Source: DAOTXL01 sp034434895 (GTDB taxonomy: Bacteria; Chloroflexota; Anaerolineae; JAAYZQ01). From it: a DNA stretch of 18,877 bases. Below are positions 14,767 through 18,877 of the stretch, piece after piece. Within the stretch, counting starts at the first letter, position 1. Each line of letters starts with the position of its first letter. The notes beneath the pieces are model-generated. The model made no database searches and had not been told where the DNA came from. It worked only from the letters and a program-made list of their open reading frames with translations. The position numbers and the translations under genes were made by a program. The stretch lies in contig DAOTYI010000178.1 of assembly GCA_034434895.1 (NCBI GenBank), positions 1-18,877 on the forward strand. Direction: 5' to 3'.

Positions 14767-15890
14767 CAGACAAGATTTTGGTCACAGGTGGGGCCGGGTT
14801 TATCGGCTCCTTCCTGGTGGATGAATTGCTGGCCCGGGGGCATGAGGTGCGCGTGTACGACGCGCTGCTGCCCCAGGTACATGGCCCGCAGCAGGCGGTG
14901 CCTGAATATCTCAACCCGGCAGCCGAATTTGTCCGGGGCGACGTGCGCGACCGGCAGGCGCTGCAACAGGCCCTGCAGGGGGTGGAGGTGGTCTTTCACC
15001 TGGCTGCGACCGTGGGCGTGGGCCAGTCCATGTACCAGATCCGTTACTACACCGAGATGAACACCCTGGGGGGCGCGACCCTGCTCGACCTGCTGGCCAA
15101 CACCCGACATCGGGTGCGGAAGGTGATCGTCGCTTCCTCCATGTCCATCTATGGCGAGGGGAAGTACGAGTGCGCCGGGTGCGGCGTTGTCTACCCCCGG
15201 CTGCGGCCCGAAGCCCAACTCCAGGCCCGCGAGTGGGAGATGAAATGCCCCCACTGCGGCCGGGAGGTGCGTCCCGCGCCGACCGATGAGGCCAAGCCGC
15301 TGTTCCCCACCTCCATCTATGCCATCACCAAACGGGACCATGAGGAGATGTTCCTGTGCACCGGCCTGGCCTACGGCCTGCCGACGGTGGCCCTCCGCTT
15401 TTTCAACGTCTATGGCCCGCGCCAGGCGCTTTCCAACCCCTACACCGGCGTCATGGCCATCTTTTCCAGCCGGCTGCTCAACCGCCAGCCGCCGGTTATC
15501 TATGAGGATGGGTGGCAGACCCGCGATTTCATCCATGTCCGCGACATTGTACAGGGGCTGCTGCTGGCCATGGACCGGCCGGAGGCCGACTACCAGGTCT
15601 TTAACCTGGGCACCGGTGTGCCGACCTCGATCCGCCAGGTCGCGGCCATGCTGAGCCAGCGCCTGACCGACGGCCAGGTCCAGCCGTTGATCCGGCACCA
15701 GTATCGCGCCGGCGACATCCGCCACTGCTACGCCGACCTGAGCCGGGCCCGGACACAGCTCGGTTTTGAGCCGCATGTCCCGCTGGATGAGGGGCTGAGC
15801 GACCTGCTGGCCTGGGTCCGGGAGCAGCGGGCCGAGGACCGCTTTGCCCAGGTTGAGCGGGAGCTGGCGGAGAAGGCGCTGGTCGGCTAA
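14763..15890 (+). CDS. NAD-dependent NDP-sugar epimerase/dehydratase with Cys4 insert
   Basis: A 375-aa cytoplasmic extended short-chain dehydrogenase acting on nucleotide sugars. The NAD-binding motif GGAGFIG is at 9-15, the catalytic Ser is in VASSMSIYGEG (123-133), and the YxxxK pair is at Tyr186 and Lys190 (SIYAITK). Between them lies an insert with CAGC (137-140) and CPHC (162-165), a likely zinc ribbon. As far as I recall, such an insert marks a subgroup annotated as dTDP-L-rhamnose 4-epimerase and related enzymes, so a 6-deoxysugar role is plausible; the exact reaction is inference. The start ATG at 14763 follows GGAGGAAGG and overlaps the previous stop. A longer open frame upstream reads in a different frame through the GT2 gene and is ignored. 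Confidence 0.88.
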   Translation: MTDKILVTGGAGFIGSFLVDELLARGHEVRVYDALLPQVHGPQQAVPEYLNPAAEFVRGDVRDRQALQQALQGVEVVFHLAATVGVGQSMYQIRYYTEMNTLGGATLLDLLANTRHRVRKVIVASSMSIYGEGKYECAGCGVVYPRLRPEAQLQAREWEMKCPHCGREVRPAPTDEAKPLFPTSIYAITKRDHEEMFLCTGLAYGLPTVALRFFNVYGPRQALSNPYTGVMAIFSSRLLNRQPPVIYEDGWQTRDFIHVRDIVQGLLLAMDRPEADYQVFNLGTGVPTSIRQVAAMLSQRLTDGQVQPLIRHQYRAGDIRHCYADLSRARTQLGFEPHVPLDEGLSDLLAWVREQRAEDRFAQVERELAEKALVG

Positions 15891-15895
15891 CGGCG

Positions 15896-17077
15896 ATGCG
15901 CACCCTCCTGGTCCTGTCGCCGTGCGACATCTTTCCCCCGGTCCACGGCAGCAGCACAGCCATCTACCACACCCTGCAATTCCTGTCCGAGAGCAACCGG
16001 GTTGCGGCTCTGCTCTGTACCCTCTATTCGCAGCGGGGGAAGCCGGACCTGCACAGCCCCAATCTGGTCATCCGCTATTGCCGTGAGTCCCCCCTGGACC
16101 GGCTGGGCTACAAGGGGCTGTTGTTCAACCCGCTCTACTATCAGGCTGCCTGGCAGATGGCCCGTCGCTTCCGGCCCGACGTCATCCAGGCCGAACTGCT
16201 GTGGACCGCGCCGGCGGCCCTCTGGCTGCGAAAGCGACTGGGAGTGCCGGTGGTGCTGATGCAGGAAAATGTCGAGTATCAGAAATTTGTGCGCATGGGC
16301 CTGACCAGCCCGTTTCTGAAGCTCCTGAAATGGCTGGAGGGCTGGGCCTGCCGCGCCGCCGACCGGGTGGTGGCCCTGTCCGGCGTGGATCGCGATTTCA
16401 TGATTGACCTGTACCATGTGCCATCGGAGCGGTTTACGATCATCCCCCACGGCGTGGACCCCGAGCTGTTCGACTACCGGCCCGCCGGGGCGGCCGCTGC
16501 CCGCCGGGCGCTGGGCTTGAGCGACCAGGTGCCGGTGTTGACCTTTGTCGGCAAACTGGACTACCTGCCCAACCTCCGCGCCGTGGCCTACATCGCTGAC
16601 CAGATCGCGCCGGCGGTCTGGGCCCACTACCCCGAAGCCCGCTTCCTGATCATCGGCCAGGGAGCTGAGAGATTGACAAACTATCGGCGAGATGGTATGA
16701 TCTTTACCGGCTTTGTAGATGCGCGCCCGGGTGTCCAGCCCAACCTGAGCGACTACCTCTCCGCCTCCGACCTGGTGCTGGTGCCCCTCGATGCGGGGTC
16801 GGGCACCCGGCTCAAGATCGTGGAGGCGGCGGCCAACGCGCGGGCCATCGTCTCCACCCGCCTGGGCGCCGAGGGGCAGGAGTTTGTGGACGGCGAGGAG
16901 ATCCTGCTGACCGAGAGGGTGGACGAAGCGTTCGTGGCGGCCACCCTCCGCCTGCTGGCCGATGCTGACCTGCGGGCGCGGCTGGGCCGTGCGGCGCGGC
17001 AAAAGGCCGTGGCGCAGTATAGCTGGCGGGCCCAGGTGGGCCGGATGGAGTGGGTGTACGAGGAGCTGGGGGTGTGA
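15896..17077 (+). CDS. GT4-family glycosyltransferase
   Basis: A 393-aa cytoplasmic or membrane-associated retaining glycosyltransferase with the GT-B fold. The N-terminal half starts MRTLLVLSPCDIFPPVHGSS, with a glycine/serine acceptor loop. The donor half has IIPHGVDPELF, VLTFVGKLDYLPN and FLIIGQG, then the family E-x7-E region near LDAGSGTRLKIVEAAANARA and TRLGAEG. The C-terminus is a helical tail ending in RMEWVYEELGV. Five bases separate it from the epimerase stop. Its TGA overlaps the GTG of the BrnT-like toxin (GTGA). Bases 16994-17077, its last 28 codons including the stop, are repeated in diverged form after the toxin-antitoxin pair. A strong promoter-like pair lies within it (16673-16701). 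Confidence 0.9.
   Translation: MRTLLVLSPCDIFPPVHGSSTAIYHTLQFLSESNRVAALLCTLYSQRGKPDLHSPNLVIRYCRESPLDRLGYKGLLFNPLYYQAAWQMARRFRPDVIQAELLWTAPAALWLRKRLGVPVVLMQENVEYQKFVRMGLTSPFLKLLKWLEGWACRAADRVVALSGVDRDFMIDLYHVPSERFTIIPHGVDPELFDYRPAGAAAARRALGLSDQVPVLTFVGKLDYLPNLRAVAYIADQIAPAVWAHYPEARFLIIGQGAERLTNYRRDGMIFTGFVDARPGVQPNLSDYLSASDLVLVPLDAGSGTRLKIVEAAANARAIVSTRLGAEGQEFVDGEEILLTERVDEAFVAATLRLLADADLRARLGRAARQKAVAQYSWRAQVGRMEWVYEELGV
16673..16701 (+). promoter_or_regulatory. Promoter-like sequence inside the GT4 gene
   Basis: TTGACA (16673-16678) and TATGAT (16696-16701) are 17 bases apart: 6/6 and 5/6 matches, in a locally AT-rich dip of an otherwise G+C-rich gene. If active it would start transcription near 16708, about 365 bases before the toxin gene, and supply the toxin-antitoxin pair and the last glycosyltransferase independently of the operon promoter. 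A chance match within coding sequence is possible. Confidence 0.45.
16994..17077 (+). repeat. 84-bp direct repeat, copy 1 (3' end of the intact GT4 gene)
   Basis: This segment aligns without gaps to 17668-17751, with 74 identical bases out of 84. The identical core GGCGGGCCCAGGTGGGCCGG continues for a few more bases. It encodes the C-terminus RAQVGRMEWVYEELGV and contains GAGGAG eight bases before the GTG of the next gene. Confidence 0.85.
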
Positions 17078-17358
17078 GGATCGAAAGGATCGTCTGGCTC
17101 AGAGAGGTCGTAGACAAGCTGAGCTTCAAGCACAATGTGGAGGTGTACGAGGTTGAGGAGGTGTTCAGCAATCGGCCCAGGTTTCGCTTTGTTGAAAAAG
17201 GGAGGAGAGAGGGGGAAGATGTCTACTTCGCCCTGGGGCAGACAGAGGCAGGGCGGTATCTGGCTGTGCTTTTCATCTACAAGGCGGCGAGGGAAGCGCT
17301 TGTTTTGAGCGCCAGGGACATGGCAAAGAAGGAAAGGCGGCAATATGACAGGAAGTGA
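17074..17358 (+). CDS. brnT: BrnT-like toxin (type II toxin-antitoxin ribonuclease)
   Basis: A 94-aa protein resembling BrnT, a RelE-fold ribonuclease toxin that slows growth by cutting RNA. Supporting marks: KHNVEVYEVEEVF (19-31), the central GEDVYFALGQTEAGRYLAVLFI (47-68), and the C-terminal SARDMAKKERRQY (79-91), the conserved SAR-x(5)-ER-x-Y ending of the family. The start is GTG 17074-17076, overlapping the preceding GT4 stop (GTGA), with GAGGAG eight bases upstream. An in-frame start at 17050 would begin inside the GT4 gene. Base composition falls sharply: 17101-17160 has 30 G/C of 60, against 45 of 60 at 16981-17040, which suggests transfer. The antitoxin gene overlaps its end by 14 bases. 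Toxin-first order is normal for BrnTA. Confidence 0.82.
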   Translation: MRIERIVWLREVVDKLSFKHNVEVYEVEEVFSNRPRFRFVEKGRREGEDVYFALGQTEAGRYLAVLFIYKAAREALVLSARDMAKKERRQYDRK

Positions 17359-17647
17359 AACAGGAAGCCTGCCACAATTTGGGTCTCTCGACCGGTTGAT
17401 CGAGCATTTTGACACCCACGACTGGGGAGACTATCTGGAGCAGATGCCAGAAGTCGAGTTTGAAATGGAGATCAGGCAACGGGTTCACCTCGTCGCCCTT
17501 GATGCGGATCTTGCCGAGAGATTGACCGAGATTGCCAGAACAAGGCATACATCCTCTGAGGCGCTCGTCAACACCTGGGTCAGAGAGAGAGTTCTGGCAG
17601 ATGCTAGGGTCCTGCGGGAATCGAGTCCCGACTATTGCCAGGAATAA
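17345..17647 (+). CDS. CopG-type antitoxin of the BrnT-like pair
   Basis: A 100-aa antitoxin partner. The N-terminal region contains FDTHDWGDYLEQMPEVEFEM (about residues 22-41), the characteristic toxin-binding lead of CopG-antitoxin families found with BrnT-like toxins. It is followed by a ribbon-helix-helix-like segment, RVHLVALDADLAERLTEIAR then TSSEALVNTWVRERV, likely to bind DNA and autoregulate. It neutralises the toxin by direct binding in known pairs. It starts inside the toxin gene (14-base overlap), so synthesis is coupled. The last residues (SSPDYCQE) run past the conserved part. After its stop there are 20 bases and then the second copy of the GT4 tail. Confidence 0.82.
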   Translation: MTGSETGSLPQFGSLDRLIEHFDTHDWGDYLEQMPEVEFEMEIRQRVHLVALDADLAERLTEIARTRHTSSEALVNTWVRERVLADARVLRESSPDYCQE

Positions 17648-17667
17648 AACTTGTTGCCGGCCTGTGG

Positions 17668-17751
17668 GCGCGGCAAAGGGTCCTGGCCCGGTATAGCCGG
17701 CGGGCCCAGGTGGGCCGGATGGAGCGGGTGTACGAGGAGTTGGGCTTGTGA
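17668..17751 (+). pseudogene. Duplicated C-terminal fragment of a GT4 gene (direct repeat copy 2)
   Basis: An in-frame 27-codon tail plus stop, reading ARQRVLARYSRRAQVGRM and ending ERVYEELGL, homologous to the end of the intact GT4 gene (16994-17077). The reading frame is kept and the ten base differences are spread along it, so it is not a brand-new copy. No start codon or upstream coding part exists: homology begins about 20 bases after the antitoxin stop. Its GAGGAG and terminal GTGA provide the ribosome site and start overlap for the next gene. It is either the remnant of a lost paralogous GT4 gene or a duplication made when the toxin-antitoxin pair arrived. Confidence 0.8.
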
Positions 17752-18877
17752 AAGCACTTGTCGTCATTTTTGAGGAGCTGGTGCCCATCAGCGGCGGCGG
17801 CACGCCCCGCACCTTCCATATCGTCCGCGCTCTGGCCGGGTGGGGCCACCAGGTCTATGTCGCCGCCTCGTTCGGTGTAGATCGGGAAGTGGCCAGACGG
17901 GAACTGGGCGCGGCGGGGGTGTTGCCGCTGACCGGCGTCAGCCGCCTGGACCCCGGCAAGATGCGCAAATATGCCCTTGTCTATCCCCTCAACATCCTGC
18001 GCACTGCCGCCTATGCCTGGCGGCTGGGGCCTGACCTGATTCTGACCCACAACACCGCCGCCGGGTTCGCCGCCCTGTTGGGCCGGTTGCTGCGGCCACG
18101 GACCGTTACCGTCTGCGATCTGACCGACCTGTTGTTCGAGTATCTGCAGGATTATAAAGGGGGCTGGCTAAAGATCGCCACTGCCGCCGGGCGTTGGCTG
18201 GAGCGCACCACCCTCCGCCGTTCGGATCAGATCATCACCATCAGTGCCGCCATGCGCGACATCCTGGTCAGCGATTACGGTGCCAGGGTGGACCGGGTGA
18301 GCATTGTCCACGATGGGGTGGATACCGCTCTCTTTTACCGGCAGGAGGTGGCCGATCTGCGCCAGAAATATGCGCCCGACGCCGATCATGTGCTCCTCTT
18401 CCACGGGGTCATTGACCCGCAGGATGGCCCGGAGCTGCTGATTGAAGCCGCGCCGGCCATTCTGGCTCGCCATCCTCGTACCAGTTTCTGGCTGGTGGGG
18501 GATGGCACCGCCGTTCCCGACCTCAAGGCGCGAGCCCAGGCGGCCGGCCTGGCCGACCGCTTCTACTTCTCCGGCTGGGTGCGCCAGGCCGAGGTGGCTC
18601 GCTACATCTCGGCCAGCGACCTGGGGCTGGTCATCCTGCCCGATGTCAAGAGTGCGCGGGGGCGGGTCACGCTCAAGGAGTTCGAGTATTGGGCCTGTGG
18701 CGTGCCGGCGGTACTGCCCCGGCTGCCGGCCTTGCAGGAGGTCGTCGGTGATGAGGCAGCCAGCCTGTTCTACACCCCCGGCGACGCCGCCGACCTGGCA
18801 GCCAGGGTCAACGAACTGCTGGCCGACCAGACACGCCGCCGCGAGATGGGGGCTATCGGCCAGCAACGGGTGGCCGA
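17748..18877 (+). CDS. GT4-family glycosyltransferase, 3' end beyond the window
   Basis: At least 376 residues, open to the window end. A retaining GT-B glycosyltransferase: N-terminal VKALVVIFEELVPISGGGTP (acceptor loop with a Gly run), then ITISAAMRDILVSDYG, VSIVHDGVDTALFY, and the donor half VLLFHGVIDPQDGPELLIEA, FWLVGDGTAVPDL and FYFSGWVRQAEVARYISASD. The family E-x7-E is present in modified form (LKEFEYWACGVPAVLP). It most likely acts with the other transferases on the same glycan. The start GTG 17748-17750 overlaps the TGA of the duplicated GT4 tail (GTGA), with GAGGAG eight bases before it, the same arrangement as at the toxin start. The stop is not in the window; perhaps 10-30 residues are missing. 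Confidence 0.9.
   Translation, partial: MKALVVIFEELVPISGGGTPRTFHIVRALAGWGHQVYVAASFGVDREVARRELGAAGVLPLTGVSRLDPGKMRKYALVYPLNILRTAAYAWRLGPDLILTHNTAAGFAALLGRLLRPRTVTVCDLTDLLFEYLQDYKGGWLKIATAAGRWLERTTLRRSDQIITISAAMRDILVSDYGARVDRVSIVHDGVDTALFYRQEVADLRQKYAPDADHVLLFHGVIDPQDGPELLIEAAPAILARHPRTSFWLVGDGTAVPDLKARAQAAGLADRFYFSGWVRQAEVARYISASDLGLVILPDVKSARGRVTLKEFEYWACGVPAVLPRLPALQEVVGDEAASLFYTPGDAADLAARVNELLADQTRRREMGAIGQQRVA

Noticed and set aside
1..18877. CRISPR array, tRNA or rRNA genes, intact insertion sequence
   Set aside because: No regularly spaced direct repeats, no recognisable tRNA or rRNA sequence, and no transposase-like protein was seen on either strand.

Overview
The window is a G+C-rich bacterial chromosome segment. 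The fused nitrate/taurine-type permease, its ATPase with an extra C-terminal domain, the abundant short intergenic palindromes and the BrnT-type toxin pair together suggest a Chloroflexota (Anaerolineae-like) genome. This is an inference from gene content and style; no marker gene or rRNA is present.

Left part (220-4565, + strand): an importer pair, made of a double-domain ABC permease (220-1941) and an ATPase with a C-terminal accessory domain (1945-3240). No substrate-binding protein is visible. A decayed membrane-protein tail follows (about 3273-3476). Next comes a HEAT-repeat protein with its own strong promoter (3552-4565).

Middle (4642-11346, - strand): a six-gene operon transcribed right to left, in the order TetR regulator, ABC-2 permease, ATPase, ATPase, HlyD-like adaptor, HlyD-like adaptor. 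This matches the logic of the E. coli cecR-ybhGFSR exporter. Here the double ATPase YbhF is split into two genes, with the same asymmetry (the first ATPase lacks the H-loop histidine). The adaptor is duplicated and only one permease gene is visible. The operon promoter at 11610-11637 is followed by two tandem 14-bp operator-like dyads 20 bp apart, probably the TetR binding sites.

Spacer (11347-12289): more than 900 bp without a supported gene. It holds the operon promoter and operators, a roughly 110-bp MITE-like element between 10-bp direct repeats, and a chain of perfect inverted repeats (12, 17, 12 and 13 bp arms).

Right part (12290-18877, + strand): a 172-aa unknown protein with a consensus promoter sits between two copies of a palindrome lying in opposite orientation. 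It is followed by a tightly packed glycan or lipid-sugar operon: a multipass membrane protein, a membrane-anchored family 2 glycosyltransferase, an NDP-sugar epimerase with a Cys4 insert, and two GT4 glycosyltransferases (the second cut by the window end). A lower-G+C BrnT-like toxin / CopG-like antitoxin pair interrupts this operon exactly at the junction between the two GT4 genes. The last 84 bp of the first GT4 gene, including its Shine-Dalgarno and GTGA stop/start overlap, occur again after the toxin-antitoxin pair (74 of 84 bases identical). Both the toxin and the next GT4 gene therefore have the same translational-coupling signal. This is the most unusual structure in the window.
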